DNA of 64,000 nucleotides from Fluctibacter halophilus (GCF_020687825.1 NZ_JAJEWP010000001.1:107980-171979), one strand, 5' to 3'. Shown: positions 25,414 through 36,054, numbered from the stretch's first letter. The notes: generated by a model from the sequence alone, not told the origin. Numbers and translations: made by a program.

Positions 25414-26146
25414 GCCGTTGTCGCTGATCACACCCGACTGGCCAGATGAGCTTGGCGTTCGCGCTTATTGTACGACCCGGCAAGGCGGTCTGAGCACGGG
25501 GGCCTACACCAGCTTAAATCTGGCGCTGCACGTGGGTGATGATCCCGATACTGTGGCTGCGAACAGGTCCAGGCTGCCAGGCCATGACAAGATTGTCTGG
25601 CTGGAGCAGGTACACAGTGCTGACTGTGTGTCTGTTGATGCCAGTTCATCGGGGCAACCCCCGATCATCGCTGACGCAGCGATAACCGATACGACAGGTC
25701 TTACCGTCGGTGTGATGACCGCCGATTGCATACCGGTGTTGTTTTGCGATATCCAGGGGCGTCAGGTGGCAGCCGCGCATGCCGGATGGCGTGGGTTGCT
25801 GGCGGGCGTACTGGAAAACACCGTGCATTCGTTTCAGGCGCCCGCAGAGCAACTACTGGCCTGGATAGGGCCGTGTATTCGTCAGGCCCATTTCGAAGTC
25901 GGGGCGGACACTGTCAACGCATTTGCCGACTATCCCAACCATTGCGTGGTCGTTGACAACACCTGGCGTATTGATTTGGCTGGCATTGCGGTTGAGCGGC
26001 TCAACGCTGCAGGGGTTAGGGCGATCAGTGACTGCGGGTTGTGCACCTACACTGATGAGCGGCGTTTCTATTCCCATCGACGGGCAACCCATCAGGGCAC
26101 TGCGCCAACCGGACGGATGTTCAGCGCCGTGATGCTCAGCGGCTGA
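25394..26146 (+). CDS. pgeF: Laccase-domain purine nucleoside phosphorylase / polyphenol oxidase family (YfiH)
   Basis: 250 residues from a TTG start. The choice rests on AAGGAG (25381-25386) exactly 7 nt upstream; a GTG at 25370 lacks such a site and no ATG is available. Family motifs: YCTTRQGGLSTGAYTSLNLALHVGDD at the N-terminus, TADCIPVLF, the metal site AAHAGWRGLLAGVLENTV, and IGPCIRQAHFEVG. YfiH proteins act on purine nucleosides and influence peptidoglycan fidelity in E. coli. Convergent 11-nt overlap with the AraC gene at the 3' end. Confidence 0.93.
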   Translation: MTSTPCKPLSLITPDWPDELGVRAYCTTRQGGLSTGAYTSLNLALHVGDDPDTVAANRSRLPGHDKIVWLEQVHSADCVSVDASSSGQPPIIADAAITDTTGLTVGVMTADCIPVLFCDIQGRQVAAAHAGWRGLLAGVLENTVHSFQAPAEQLLAWIGPCIRQAHFEVGADTVNAFADYPNHCVVVDNTWRIDLAGIAVERLNAAGVRAISDCGLCTYTDERRFYSHRRATHQGTAPTGRMFSAVMLSG

Positions 26147-27242
26147 TCTGTTCAGGGCTAAGGGAACAGGCATAAGTAGCCTGGTTGCGCTGCAGACATG
26201 CCTGTCGGTATTGATTGGGGGTCTGGCCAACGAAGGCTTTGAAAGCGCGTGTAAAAGGGCCTACCGATGCAAATCCACTTTCCATCCCTATCACCACGAT
26301 TGGCCAGTGCGTGTTTGCCGATTCGGCAAGTAATGTTTTGGCGTGTTGGATCCGCAACCCATTCACATAGTGATTGAAGTTTTGCGCCTGCAGTTGTTCG
26401 CGCATCACCCGACTGACACGGTATTCTGGCTCATCCAGCACCCGGGCCAGATCGCTGACCCGCAATTGGTGCTGCAAATACAGCTGCTGTTCAATCAATT
26501 GCTCACGGATTTGACCGGCCAGGTGAAGATCTTCCTGATCCGCCCGTTGCACCGGCTTGGGTTGGGCGGTGGGCGTTGTTGTCGACTGATTGCGCGCACG
26601 CCAGACAATAAGCCCCTGAGTCACCAGCATGATTTGCACGGCGCACAGCGCGTTGATTTGTTCTCGCAGGTAGGGCTGATTTTCCGGCGTCGTAAAGAGT
26701 GTTATGCCTACCGTACTGATCAGTAGCGCACCGCAGTAGCTGGCCAAAAACACATAGCGTTGACGGCGCTGTTGGCCTGAAAGATGGCGTAAACCACGAC
26801 ACCCTTCCCACAGGGTCAGCATCAGGAGCGTCGATGAAACAAGGCCCAACAGCTTGCCAACCGCCTGGTGGGCGTTGTTGATCATCAGTGGAGAGTCGGC
26901 GAGGGCATTTTGTGACCAGGCCAGCCCTTGCAAGGCGATGATCATCAGACCCACACTGCCGGCCACCAGGTAGTGACGTAACGCCAGGCCGCTCGCGCCA
27001 CGAAACATCGCGCGGCTGACCAGCCAGTAACCATTGCACGTGGCGATACTGCACATGGCGATCAGGTAGCTAAAATTGCCCACCTGCCCCGCGGTCAGAT
27101 TTTGTGCAGCGCAGACAGCCATCGATCCGCAAAAAAGTGCAAACAGCAGGTGCAGTGGTTGCTTGTTACGCACCCACAGTTGAGAGATTAACAGCCCTAA
27201 TGCCGTCAACAGTTGTAGTTCGGGCAGCGGTAAATTCTCCAC
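26136..27242 (-). CDS. Membrane-anchored AraC-family transcriptional regulator (second copy of this architecture)
   Basis: 368 residues: about seven hydrophobic helices in residues 5-215, a proline/threonine-rich linker (RNQSTTTPTAQPKPVQ), then an AraC DNA-binding domain with LRVSDLARVLDEPEYRVSRVMR and GMESGFASVGPFTRAFKAFVGQTPNQYR. It has the same overall plan as the regulator at 12071 but little obvious sequence identity in the membrane half. It lies divergent from the ars operon and convergent with pgeF; the ligand and targets are unknown. Confidence 0.87.
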   Translation of the reverse strand: MENLPLPELQLLTALGLLISQLWVRNKQPLHLLFALFCGSMAVCAAQNLTAGQVGNFSYLIAMCSIATCNGYWLVSRAMFRGASGLALRHYLVAGSVGLMIIALQGLAWSQNALADSPLMINNAHQAVGKLLGLVSSTLLMLTLWEGCRGLRHLSGQQRRQRYVFLASYCGALLISTVGITLFTTPENQPYLREQINALCAVQIMLVTQGLIVWRARNQSTTTPTAQPKPVQRADQEDLHLAGQIREQLIEQQLYLQHQLRVSDLARVLDEPEYRVSRVMREQLQAQNFNHYVNGLRIQHAKTLLAESANTHWPIVVIGMESGFASVGPFTRAFKAFVGQTPNQYRQACLQRNQATYACSLSPEQISR

Positions 27243-27368
27243 AACTCATCACCATTGATTGATTTCCTGCACATCATAATGCTGTCGTTACAGCCGTGCA
27301 AAACGGGAGTGTTACGGATTGTTGCGAGAACCAGGTCGGTCACTTATTGGCATGCCGATCAAAAACAT

Positions 27369-27405
27369 TGACATATGGAAAAACATATATATGATTTTCC
27401 GTATG
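27369..27405 (+). promoter_or_regulatory. ArsR operator overlapping the ars promoter
   Basis: An 11-bp inverted repeat CATATGGAAAA (27372-27382) / TTTTCCGTATG (27395-27405) with one mismatch lies directly before arsR. TTGACA (27369-27374) and TATGAT (27390-27395) fall in the same stretch, so repressor binding would block polymerase. Confidence 0.72.
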
Positions 27406-27417
27406 TGAGGAGGCGCT

Positions 27418-27756
27418 ATGAACCCATTGACCCTGTTTAAATGCTTGTCGGATGACACCCGATTGAAAGTCATGCTGCTGCTGAGTGACCGTGGAGAGCT
27501 GTGCGTGTGTGATTTGCAGGACGCTCTGGCGTTGAGCCAACCGAAAATCTCCCGTCACCTGGCCCAGTTGCGGGAGTGTGCGCTGGTGCAAGACGAACGG
27601 CGCGGCAAATGGGTGTATTACGCGCTGCACCCGGCCCTTCCCGACTGGGTCCGGGAATTGCTGACCACCACGGTCAACAACAGCACCGATTACCTGGCGT
27701 GTTGCGCGGCTGCATTGACGGCTTGCTGCGCGCCGAACTGTGAGAAAACATCATGA
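27418..27756 (+). CDS. arsR: ArsR-family arsenic-responsive repressor
   Basis: 112 residues with a winged helix-turn-helix: LFKCLSDDTRLKVMLLL, then the metalloid site ELCVCDL (Cys29 and Cys31) at the start of the recognition region, ALSQPKISRHLAQLRECALV as the DNA-contacting helices, and KWVYYALHPALPDWV. The C-terminus has extra cysteines (DYLACCAAALTACCAPNC), which may add a third ligand. Arsenite binding should release the inverted-repeat operator just upstream. A near-ideal GAGGAGG site precedes the ATG. ATGA overlap with arsC. Confidence 0.95.
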   Translation: MNPLTLFKCLSDDTRLKVMLLLSDRGELCVCDLQDALALSQPKISRHLAQLRECALVQDERRGKWVYYALHPALPDWVRELLTTTVNNSTDYLACCAAALTACCAPNCEKTS

Positions 27757-28220
27757 AAATATTGTACGTCTGCACCCATAACCGTTGCCGCAGCATTCTC
27801 AGCGAGGCCATCACACGCCAACTGGGACAGGGCATTCTGCACGCCGCCAGTGCAGGCAGTCAGCCCGTGGGTGAAGTGCACCCGCTGTCGTTGCGCTATT
27901 TGTCCGAAGCCGGTTACAACACCGATGGTTTAACCAGTCAGTCCTGGCATGACGTTGAGTCATTTGCCCCGGATGTGGTGATTACCGTGTGTGATTCTGC
28001 CGCCGCAGAAACCTGTCCGGTATGGTTTGGTAACAATCTCAAAGTACATTGGGGGCTTGCCGATCCGTCCAAACTGAGTGGCAGCGATACTCAAGTGGCC
28101 GAAGCCTTCAGACAGACCATCAGCGAAATTGAACAACGGGTAAAGGTTCTACGGGACATTGCCCAGTTGCCCCGAGACCAGTGGGCCAACGCGCTACAAC
28201 AACAAGGAGCTCAGCTATGA
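27753..28220 (+). CDS. arsC: Arsenate reductase, low-molecular-weight protein tyrosine phosphatase type
   Basis: Reduces arsenate to arsenite so that Acr3 can export it. 155 residues with the phosphatase loop CTHNRCRS: Cys7 nucleophile and Arg13 of the CX5R motif, then SEAITRQLG and the later [18 protein letters not shown], which supplies the resolving cysteines of thioredoxin-coupled enzymes (near residues 80 and 87). The DP acid loop reads GLADPS. Both neighbouring genes overlap it by 4 nt (ATGA), so translation is coupled. Confidence 0.94.
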   Translation: MKILYVCTHNRCRSILSEAITRQLGQGILHAASAGSQPVGEVHPLSLRYLSEAGYNTDGLTSQSWHDVESFAPDVVITVCDSAAAETCPVWFGNNLKVHWGLADPSKLSGSDTQVAEAFRQTISEIEQRVKVLRDIAQLPRDQWANALQQQGAQL

Positions 28221-28936
28221 ACCTCGACGACATGACCTTGCCCCAACTGGACATGGAGCAGTATCGGCAACCGGATGTCAGCGAATTCGCACGTCCGGCA
28301 TCGACCCACAAGCCTCGTATGCTGTTGTTGTACGGTTCATTGCGGGAACGTTCCTATAGTAGGCTGGTGATTGAAGAATGTGCCCGTTTACTTACGCATA
28401 TGGGCGCGGAAGTCCGAGTCTTTGATCCTACCGGTTTGCCGCAACCGGATACCGATGATGGTCAGCACCCCAAAGTGCAGGAGTTGCTCGAGGCAGTGAT
28501 GTGGTCTGAAGGGCAGGTGTGGTGTTCCCCTGAGCGTCACGGTGCAATGACCGGGATCATGAAAAGTCAGATCGACTGGATCCCGCTATCATTGGGATCT
28601 GTGCGCCCGACACAGGGGAAAACGCTGGCGGTGATGCAGGTGTGTGGCGGCTCCCAGTCTTTCAATGTGGTGAATCAGCTGCGGGTGCTGGGGCGTTGGA
28701 TGCGTATGCTGACCATCCCCAATCAGTCTTCAGTGGCCAAAGCGTTCCTGGAGTTTGATGACGACGGGCGTATGAAACCTTCGGCATTCTACAACCGCAT
28801 CGTGGATGTGATGGAAGAGCTGTTCAAGTTTACTCTGTTGACCCGTGATCATACTGCACACCTGACGGATCGTTACTCCGAGCGGGTGGAAAGTGCAGAG
28901 CAATTGATGCAGCGCGTTAATCAGCGCGCCAGCTAA
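28217..28936 (+). CDS. arsH: ArsH, NADPH-dependent FMN reductase / organoarsenical oxidase
   Basis: 239 residues of the flavodoxin-like NADPH:FMN reductase fold, with FMN-phosphate loop [23 protein letters not shown] near residue 35 and the ArsH-typical [21 protein letters not shown] around residues 108-128. ArsH oxidises trivalent organoarsenicals such as methylarsenite to less toxic pentavalent forms. The start is the ATG at 28217, behind AAGGAGC and overlapping the arsC stop as ATGA. Confidence 0.94.
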   Translation: MNLDDMTLPQLDMEQYRQPDVSEFARPASTHKPRMLLLYGSLRERSYSRLVIEECARLLTHMGAEVRVFDPTGLPQPDTDDGQHPKVQELLEAVMWSEGQVWCSPERHGAMTGIMKSQIDWIPLSLGSVRPTQGKTLAVMQVCGGSQSFNVVNQLRVLGRWMRMLTIPNQSSVAKAFLEFDDDGRMKPSAFYNRIVDVMEELFKFTLLTRDHTAHLTDRYSERVESAEQLMQRVNQRAS

Positions 28937-28949
28937 AGAGGAATTGAAA

Positions 28950-29969
28950 ATGGGATTGTTTGAACGGTATCTATCAGTATGGGTGGGGCTGTGTATTGTC
29001 ATCGGCGTGGTGTTGGGAAACCTGTTCCCGGCTTTATTTGCGCAGATTGCCGCGATTGAATATGCCCACGTCAATCTGGTGGTCGCTGTCCTCATCTGGT
29101 TGATGATTTATCCGATGATGGTACAGGTGGATTTTGGCGCTCTGAAAGACGTAGGGAAGAAGCCCAAAGGATTGGTCCTGACATTGGTGATCAACTGGCT
29201 GATCAAGCCTTTTACGATGGCGTTTCTGGGCTGGTTATTTTTCCGCGTGGTGTTTGCCGATTGGGTCGACCCACAATCAGCAGGTGAGTATATTGCCGGT
29301 ATGATCCTGCTCGGTGTTGCGCCCTGTACAGCGATGGTGTTTGTGTGGAGTCACCTGACCAAGGGAGATGCCAATTACACGCTGGTGCAGGTGTCGATCA
29401 ACGACATCATCATGGTGTTTGCCTTCGCGCCGCTGGCGGCCCTGTTACTGGGGATCAGCGATATTCAGGTGCCCTGGGAAACATTGCTGTTGTCAGTGGT
29501 GTTGTACGTTGTGTTGCCGCTGGTGGGGGGGGCCATTACTCGCAGAAAACTGGACAAGGCCGATGATCATTCGCGCCTGGACGCGTTTCTGGCACGAATG
29601 AAACCCTGGTCCATTATTGGCTTATTGGCAACCCTGGTACTGTTGTTTGCTTTCCAGGCCAACACACTACTGGCCCAGCCCAGCGTTATTCTGATGATTG
29701 CGGTACCCTTGTTGCTTCAGACCTACGGTATTTTTGCCCTGGCCTATGGGTTAGCCCGTTATCTGAAATTGCGTCATGCCGTGGCCGCACCGGCTTGCAT
29801 GATCGGTACGTCTAACTTTTTCGAGCTTGCGGTGGCGGTAGCCATTTCCGTGTTTGGTCTGCATTCCGGTGCAGCGCTGGCGACGGTGGTCGGTGTGTTG
29901 GTTGAGGTACCGGTGATGTTGTCGTTGGTGTGGTTTGCCAATCGTACCCGTCACTGGTTCGCACAATGA
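28950..29969 (+). CDS. acr3: ACR3-family arsenite efflux permease
   Basis: 339 residues with about ten membrane helices. The conserved cysteine helix reads [19 protein letters not shown] and the late acidic helix [18 protein letters not shown], both diagnostic for Acr3. It exports arsenite using the proton motive force. The ATG at 28950 has AGAGG upstream; an in-frame TTG at 28944 would add two residues. The stop overlaps the start of the acetyltransferase gene as ATGA. Confidence 0.95.
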   Translation: MGLFERYLSVWVGLCIVIGVVLGNLFPALFAQIAAIEYAHVNLVVAVLIWLMIYPMMVQVDFGALKDVGKKPKGLVLTLVINWLIKPFTMAFLGWLFFRVVFADWVDPQSAGEYIAGMILLGVAPCTAMVFVWSHLTKGDANYTLVQVSINDIIMVFAFAPLAALLLGISDIQVPWETLLLSVVLYVVLPLVGGAITRRKLDKADDHSRLDAFLARMKPWSIIGLLATLVLLFAFQANTLLAQPSVILMIAVPLLLQTYGIFALAYGLARYLKLRHAVAAPACMIGTSNFFELAVAVAISVFGLHSGAALATVVGVLVEVPVMLSLVWFANRTRHWFAQ

Positions 29970-30478
29970 ACCCTGATACGGTGAATGTGCGCACGGCCGG
30001 CGCACACGACGTGGCCGACATCGTGCGGATCTATAACCACGGTATCACGTCTCGTCAGGGTACCTTTGACACCACATTGCGCGAAGCGGCGGATGTTGAA
30101 GGTTGGTTGACACAGGCGTCGCGCTATCCGGTGTTGGTGGCAGAGGCTGAAGGGCAGGTTGTCGGCTTTGCCCGCTTGTTCGAGTACCGACCACGAGCCT
30201 GTTACGCGGGCATAGCCGAGTTCTCCATCTACCTGGATCCGCTCGTGCAGGGCAAAGGCGTCGGTAGCCTGCTGCTGTCAGCGTTATTGGCGGCTGCCCG
30301 GGACGCAGGCTTCCACAAAGTGTTGTCGCGCATCTTTACCTTTAACCAGGCCAGTCGCGCCTTGTGTCGTAAACTGGGCTTTCGCGAAGTTGGCGTGTAT
30401 GAACGTCACGGACAGCTTGATGGGCGATGGCTTGACGTTGTGGTGGTGGAGTACCTCACCGATGCCCAACAGGACTGA
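29966..30478 (+). CDS. arsN: GNAT acetyltransferase, ArsN1/phosphinothricin-acetyltransferase type
   Basis: 170 residues from the ATG overlapping the acr3 stop. Acetyl-CoA site: [20 protein letters not shown] around residues 80-100; N-terminus [29 protein letters not shown] and the [25 protein letters not shown] ending are typical of the phosphinothricin N-acetyltransferase group. In ars operons this group (ArsN1) acetylates the arsenic antibiotic arsinothricin. Tight coupling to acr3 supports that role over herbicide resistance or methionine sulfoximine acetylation, but substrate is inferred. Confidence 0.85.
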   Translation: MNPDTVNVRTAGAHDVADIVRIYNHGITSRQGTFDTTLREAADVEGWLTQASRYPVLVAEAEGQVVGFARLFEYRPRACYAGIAEFSIYLDPLVQGKGVGSLLLSALLAAARDAGFHKVLSRIFTFNQASRALCRKLGFREVGVYERHGQLDGRWLDVVVVEYLTDAQQD

Positions 30479-30527
30479 GGTTTGTTGATCTATCGCAACA
30501 CATTCATCCGTGGTTGACAACCGCGCC

Positions 30528-30557
30528 CTTGAAAGTGAGCAAAAATGCACCCATAAA
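30528..30557 (+). promoter_or_regulatory. Heat-shock (sigma-32) promoter of clpB
   Basis: CTTGAAA (30528-30534) and CCCATAAA (30550-30557) separated by 15 nt match the sigma-32 consensus CTTGAAA / CCCCATNT closely, 34 nt before the clpB start. Confidence 0.82.
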
Positions 30558-30590
30558 TTACCCATACTATTTTTAAGGTGATATGTGGGT

Positions 30591-33164
30591 ATGCGATTAG
30601 ACAGATTTACCAGCAAATTTCAGGTAGCGATTTCCGATGCGCAATCCATCGCATTGGGTCGTGATCATCAATACATTGAGCCCGTCCATTTGATGACGGC
30701 ATTGCTCAATCAACAAGGCGGTTCGGTGCGTCCGTTGCTCGATGCCGCCAACATCAACGTCAATGCACTGCGCTCTTCGTTAGCGGAAGCCATCGAACGC
30801 TTGCCCCGGGTGCAAGGGGTTGGCGGTGACGTGCAACTGGGCAAAGATTCGGTGGTATTGCTGAATCTGAGTGACAAGATTGCCCAGCAGCGCAAAGATG
30901 ACTACATCACGTCAGAGATTTTTGTCCTTGCAGCAGTGCAGGACAAAGGCAAGCTGGGTGAGATATTCCGTCAACTGGACATCACCACTGAAAAGCTTGA
31001 GCAAGCGATTGACAAGCTACGGGGTGGTCAGAAAGTGACTGACCCCAACGCTGAAGACGTACGCCAGGCATTGGAAAAGTACACCACCGATCTGACTGAG
31101 CGCGCCGAGCAAGGCAAACTCGATCCGGTGATTGGCCGGGATGATGAAATCCGCCGTACCGTGCAGGTGTTGCAACGTCGAACCAAAAATAATCCCGTGC
31201 TTATTGGCGAACCCGGTGTGGGTAAAACCGCCATTGTGGAAGGCCTGGCTCAGCGAATCATCAACGGCGAGGTGCCCGAAGGTCTGAAAGACAAACGGGT
31301 ACTGTCACTGGATATGGGCTCGCTGGTGGCGGGTGCCAAGTTTCGTGGCGAATTTGAAGAGCGTCTCAAAGCGGTGCTCAATGAGCTGGCCAAAGAAGAA
31401 GGTCGGGTGATTCTGTTCATCGATGAGCTTCATACCATGGTTGGCGCCGGTAAAGGCGAAGGCGCCATGGATGCCGGCAATATGCTTAAACCGGCACTGG
31501 CCCGTGGTGAGCTGCATTGCGTGGGCGCAACCACATTGGATGAGTACCGTCAGTACATCGAAAAAGACGCTGCACTGGAGCGCCGTTTCCAGAAAGTGTT
31601 GGTGGATCAACCCAGTGTTGAAGATACCATCGCGATTTTGCGGGGCTTAAAGGAACGTTATGAATTGCACCATTCGGTGGACATTACCGATCCGGCGATT
31701 GTGGCGGCGGCAACGCTGTCTCATCGCTATATCAGTGATCGTCAATTGCCGGATAAAGCCATCGATCTGATCGATGAAGCAGCGTCCAGCATTCGTCTGC
31801 AAATGGATTCTAAACCGGAAGAAATGGATCGCCTTGAGCGCCGTATTATCCAGTTGAAGCTGGAAGAGCAGGCGTTGGCGAAAGAGAAAGATGAGGCCAG
31901 CCACAAGCGTCTTGAGGCAATTGAGCTGGAGCGCGAGCAGGCCGAATTGAAATACGCCGAGTTTGAAAAAATCTGGAACGCTGAAAAAGATGCGATGCAG
32001 GGCACCCAGCACATCAAGTCGGAACTCGAGCAGGCCAAGTTGGATCTGGAAATTGCCCGTCGGGCGTCTGATCTAAGTCGTATGTCAGAGTTGCAGTACG
32101 GCCGTATTCCGGAATTGGAACAGAAGCTCGAGCTGGCGTCTGAGTCGGAAAATCGCGAAACCGAATTGTTGAAAAACAAGGTGACGGAAAACGAAATTGC
32201 CGATGTGCTGTCACGCTGGACAGGCATTCCGGTCAGCAAAATGCTGGAAGGTGAAAAAGAGAAATTGCTGCGCATGGAAGAGGTGCTGCACGCGCGGGTC
32301 GTGGGGCAGGGCGAGGCCGTGTCAGCGGTGTCCAACGCTATTCGCCGTTCCCGTGCCGGTTTGTCCGATCCGAATCGTCCGATTGGCTCGTTCCTGTTCC
32401 TTGGCCCTACCGGGGTGGGGAAAACCGAACTGTGTAAGGCGTTGGCAGGCTTCTTGTTTGACACCGAGCAGGCGATGGTACGTATCGACATGTCGGAGTT
32501 CATGGAGAAGCATTCCGTTGCCCGTTTAGTTGGCGCACCGCCCGGATACGTGGGCTACGAAGAAGGTGGTTACCTGACGGAAGCCGTGCGTCGCAAGCCT
32601 TACTCGGTGATCCTGCTGGATGAGGTAGAAAAAGCCCATCCGGATGTGTTTAACATTCTGTTGCAGGTACTCGACGATGGTCGTCTGACCGATGGGCAGG
32701 GGCGCACGGTGGACTTTAAGAATACCGTTGTGATCATGACCTCTAACCTGGGTTCCGACATCATTCAGGATAAACACGATGAGAGCCAGTATGAGGAAAT
32801 GAAAAATCTGGTTATGCAGGTTGTGGGACAGCATTTCCGTCCTGAGTTCATTAACCGGATTGATGACACTGTGGTGTTCCATCCGTTGGCCAAAGATCAG
32901 ATCAAGGCAATTGCCAAGATTCAGTTGTTGTCTTTGCGCCAACGTTTGCAGGAGCGTGGCTATAAGCTGGAGTTGTCTGCCGCCGCATTGGATCAATTGG
33001 CGGAAGCCGGCTTTGATCCGGTGTTTGGTGCCCGCCCACTGAAGCGTGCGATACAGACGCAGATTGAAAATCCGCTGTCGCAGCGTATCCTGGCGGGAGA
33101 CTTGCCTGCCGACGGTACCATACGCATTGATGCTGACGGTGACTCGATTTACCTGCAGGACTAA
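30591..33164 (+). CDS. clpB: ATP-dependent disaggregase ClpB
   Basis: Hexameric AAA+ chaperone that extracts proteins from aggregates together with DnaK. 857 residues, start [11 protein letters not shown] as in E. coli. Order: Clp N-domain (1-145), first ATPase with GEPGVGKT near residue 206 and LFIDELHT, coiled-coil M domain (about 400-525), second ATPase with GPTGVGKT near residue 605 and [12 protein letters not shown]-terminal D2 small domain. The GTG at 30585 is in frame two codons upstream but does not match family starts. Heat-shock promoter before and strong terminator after it. Confidence 0.97.
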   Translation: MRLDRFTSKFQVAISDAQSIALGRDHQYIEPVHLMTALLNQQGGSVRPLLDAANINVNALRSSLAEAIERLPRVQGVGGDVQLGKDSVVLLNLSDKIAQQRKDDYITSEIFVLAAVQDKGKLGEIFRQLDITTEKLEQAIDKLRGGQKVTDPNAEDVRQALEKYTTDLTERAEQGKLDPVIGRDDEIRRTVQVLQRRTKNNPVLIGEPGVGKTAIVEGLAQRIINGEVPEGLKDKRVLSLDMGSLVAGAKFRGEFEERLKAVLNELAKEEGRVILFIDELHTMVGAGKGEGAMDAGNMLKPALARGELHCVGATTLDEYRQYIEKDAALERRFQKVLVDQPSVEDTIAILRGLKERYELHHSVDITDPAIVAAATLSHRYISDRQLPDKAIDLIDEAASSIRLQMDSKPEEMDRLERRIIQLKLEEQALAKEKDEASHKRLEAIELEREQAELKYAEFEKIWNAEKDAMQGTQHIKSELEQAKLDLEIARRASDLSRMSELQYGRIPELEQKLELASESENRETELLKNKVTENEIADVLSRWTGIPVSKMLEGEKEKLLRMEEVLHARVVGQGEAVSAVSNAIRRSRAGLSDPNRPIGSFLFLGPTGVGKTELCKALAGFLFDTEQAMVRIDMSEFMEKHSVARLVGAPPGYVGYEEGGYLTEAVRRKPYSVILLDEVEKAHPDVFNILLQVLDDGRLTDGQGRTVDFKNTVVIMTSNLGSDIIQDKHDESQYEEMKNLVMQVVGQHFRPEFINRIDDTVVFHPLAKDQIKAIAKIQLLSLRQRLQERGYKLELSAAALDQLAEAGFDPVFGARPLKRAIQTQIENPLSQRILAGDLPADGTIRIDADGDSIYLQD

Positions 33165-33166
33165 CG

Positions 33167-33196
33167 AAAAAAAACGGCGCGAAAGCGCCGTTTTTT
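33167..33196. terminator. Bidirectional terminator between clpB and the PrsT-like gene
   Basis: AAAAAACGGCGC, GAAA tetraloop, GCGCCGTTTTTT. Perfect stem with A and T tracts on both sides, shared by convergent genes. Confidence 0.93.
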
Positions 33197-33222
33197 GTGT
33201 GATTGATAGGGCATTGCCGAAA

Positions 33223-36054
33223 CTATAATTGCTCCAGCAATTGCTGTGCTGCATCTCGCTCCGAGAAGGAAGATTCGCTGGCAATGGCGGCGGCTAACTC
33301 TTCTTGCGCTTCCGAGTTGCGACCCAGTTTGTGTAACGTATAACCAAGGTGATAACGAATAGAGGGTTCGTTGGAATCCATCGCGAAAGCACGTCGCAAT
33401 GTGGTCAGCGCTTCATCGTATTGTCCCTGGCGAGCCAGGATCCAGCCGTGGGTGTCAACCACTGACGATAAATCGCTGTTAATGGCCATGGCTTGTCGAA
33501 TAAATTCAGCGGCAGCTTCCAGGTCACTGTCAAGTGATAGGTTGGCAAGGTTGTTTAAAATCACCGCTTTGTTCGGAATGTTGTCGGCTTCGACCAATGC
33601 CAGGTAGTGGCGTTTGGCCTTGTCGGGCTGCTTGGCGTGGACATAGTGATCGGCCAACAGGTTGCGCTGGAAATGGTTTTCCGGGTTGGCTTCCACCATG
33701 GATTCAATGTGGGATGCAAAAGCGTCCTGAGCGACCCCCTGCTTTGCCAGTTGGTACAACTTGATCAACGCTAGACGGTACGAGGGGGCTTGCTGATAGG
33801 CTTGCCAGTAGCGCTCAAATGCCTTATCGGGCTGATTGTTGCGTAGCAGTAAATCACCGTCCAGCACGATCAGTTCGGGTTGCTCAGCATGGTTTTTGGA
33901 TAAGTGGCGCAGGTGCCGCGTCGCACGTTGGTCTTCATCGAGGGCGATCTGCATGCGCACGTAGGCAATGCCAACAGCAACGTGATCCGGTGCCAGTTTG
34001 ATCGCCTGCTCAAGGTGCGCCTTGGCGTTATCAAACAAGCGTGCCCGGTATTCAAGATCTGACAACGCAACCAGCGCGCCAGGATTATCGGAGGCCTGTT
34101 CGGCAATACGTGCAAACTCCCGTTCAGCGCGCTCCTGGTTGCCAGTGTCGAGCAGCAGCCCCGCCCGTTGCAACTGGATGTCCAGATTGTCCGGTGCAGT
34201 TTTTACCATGCTATTGAGCACCCGAATGGCTTTATCTTTTTCGCCATCGCCTAACAGAATATTGACTTGCAATTGGTTGGCCCGGAGGTTGTCACGGTCG
34301 ATCTTCAGGGCGCGGTTGATTTTTTCCTGCGCCAGATTGCGTTGCTGATTATCCAGCAACAAGCCTGCGTACATTAACAGGGTTTCGAGATTGTCGGGTT
34401 GTTCCTCATGCAATGTTTTGACCAAAGGTAACGCTTGTTGGCCCTGCCCTGAGGCAGCCAGCACCGTGACCTGGTTGAAGCGAGCGGCGTAGTGCTGAGG
34501 TCGTTCGGCAAGGACTTTTTCGATAAAGGTCATGGCATTGGGCCAATCTTTCACTTTGATCAACACTGCCGATTTGAAATTCAAAAAGTCGATGTTGTCA
34601 GGCGCCAGCTCCAATAGCTTGTCAGCAATTTCATTGGCCTTGTCAAATTGCCCGGTGCGCAGGTAAAGCATGCTTTTGGTCAGCACAAACCGCACGTCAT
34701 CGTTGATGTAGGGTGATTCGTCCAGTTTCTGAAAAGCCTGGTCGTAACGCTCCCGTGCGATCAGCATCTTAATTTCCAGCAGATCGAGTCGCCGATCCTG
34801 GCCAAAATGCTGGCGCATTCGGCTAAGCAGTTCCAACGTTCTGAAGGCTTTGTTATTGGTCAGGTAGAGCTCGCCCAACATGATGCCGGCATCAAGATCT
34901 TTTGCATAGGCGTCGTCGCCACGCTCCATCACTTCCAGTGCGTCCCGGGCTTGTCCCAGTCGAAGGAGTGTTTGCGCCAGCATCCGGCGTGCATCCAGGT
35001 TGTCGGGTACCCGATTAAGGTACTGGGAGAAGAAGGTTCTGGCTTTTTCCAGGCGGTTGTTGGCGAAGGCCGCCAAGGCCTGAATGTAGATCAGGTTGGG
35101 CGAATCGTTGAGGGTTTCTTCATTGAGATTGGCGAGCTTGCCACTCAACGCCTCCAGTTGTGACGCCGCTTCCTCATTGCTGTTGTTGCGGGCGTCCAGC
35201 CACGCATGCATCAGTGTCGCGGTAGGGTCGTCCGGTGTTTGCTCAATGATCCTGTCAAGGAGTGCCCGGGCTTTGGCTTCATCCTGGTTTTGCAGGTAAG
35301 CACTCATCAGGGTACGTCGCAACAGTGGATTATCCGGATGGATTTGCTCGCCGCGCTCTAACACCTCAACGGCTGCCGGCACATTACCTTCGGCGAGGTG
35401 ATACTCGCCCAGCAGGCGCAATGTCGATGGGTCCTTGGGGGAGCGCGTTTGGGCGCGCTGCAGGTATTGATTGGCGGTGTCCAGCGCCTGTTCGTTCAGT
35501 GCCATCGCGGCCAGTGCGTTTAACGCGCGCACATCATCCGGCGCAGTGCGCAAAATGCTCTGATATGCGTCGCGGGCTTTTTCAACCTGCTCCTGGTTCA
35601 AATAGGCAGTGGCGACAATCAGCGCCCAGTTGATCTGATTGGTGGTATCCAACCCTTTAAAATCGGCGTTGATGATTTTGTCATACTGCTTTTGATATAA
35701 CCAAATCTTGCCCAGCGTTTCAGCCACCAGGTTGGTGTCGGCACCGGCGGCGAGGGATTCCTGTAGTTCGGTTTCCGCTTCATCCAGATAGCCACTGACC
35801 ATCAGGATTTTGCCCATCAGAATTTTAGCCGGCAGATAATTGTTGTCTGCCTGCAAGCTGTTTTTGAGGTGGATATAAGCGGCTTCGACGTCATTCTGAT
35901 TGAACGCGTTCAAGGCCTTTTCGTAAAATTCGCTGCTTTTCGACCGGGCATCGGCCAAAGGAGACAGTAGCAGGCTCAACGTCAGCAATGCGACGGAGCG
36001 GGGGGGAAGAAGTCGTCCAAACATGGTTACTACTCGTAAGGATTGTCTAAACAT
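33223..36054 (-). CDS. prsT: PEP-CTERM system TPR-repeat protein, PrsT type
   Basis: 943 residues with an N-terminal signal sequence (hydrophobic stretch SVALLTLSLLLSPLADA) followed by about 20 tandem TPR motifs throughout, for example EFYEKALNAFNQNDVEAAYIHLKNSL, LLGEYHLAEGNVPAAVEVLERG and YHLGYTLHKLGRNSEAQEELAAAI. Length and composition fit PrsT, the TPR protein of exosortase/PEP-CTERM export systems, thought to help polysaccharide or protein assembly at the envelope. A second in-frame ATG at 36024 would give a more conventional signal peptide. It follows a PEP-CTERM gene on the same strand but is separated by a terminator. No exosortase gene is in the window. Confidence 0.85.
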   Translation of the reverse strand: MFRQSLRVVTMFGRLLPPRSVALLTLSLLLSPLADARSKSSEFYEKALNAFNQNDVEAAYIHLKNSLQADNNYLPAKILMGKILMVSGYLDEAETELQESLAAGADTNLVAETLGKIWLYQKQYDKIINADFKGLDTTNQINWALIVATAYLNQEQVEKARDAYQSILRTAPDDVRALNALAAMALNEQALDTANQYLQRAQTRSPKDPSTLRLLGEYHLAEGNVPAAVEVLERGEQIHPDNPLLRRTLMSAYLQNQDEAKARALLDRIIEQTPDDPTATLMHAWLDARNNSNEEAASQLEALSGKLANLNEETLNDSPNLIYIQALAAFANNRLEKARTFFSQYLNRVPDNLDARRMLAQTLLRLGQARDALEVMERGDDAYAKDLDAGIMLGELYLTNNKAFRTLELLSRMRQHFGQDRRLDLLEIKMLIARERYDQAFQKLDESPYINDDVRFVLTKSMLYLRTGQFDKANEIADKLLELAPDNIDFLNFKSAVLIKVKDWPNAMTFIEKVLAERPQHYAARFNQVTVLAASGQGQQALPLVKTLHEEQPDNLETLLMYAGLLLDNQQRNLAQEKINRALKIDRDNLRANQLQVNILLGDGEKDKAIRVLNSMVKTAPDNLDIQLQRAGLLLDTGNQERAEREFARIAEQASDNPGALVALSDLEYRARLFDNAKAHLEQAIKLAPDHVAVGIAYVRMQIALDEDQRATRHLRHLSKNHAEQPELIVLDGDLLLRNNQPDKAFERYWQAYQQAPSYRLALIKLYQLAKQGVAQDAFASHIESMVEANPENHFQRNLLADHYVHAKQPDKAKRHYLALVEADNIPNKAVILNNLANLSLDSDLEAAAEFIRQAMAINSDLSSVVDTHGWILARQGQYDEALTTLRRAFAMDSNEPSIRYHLGYTLHKLGRNSEAQEELAAAIASESSFSERDAAQQLLEQL

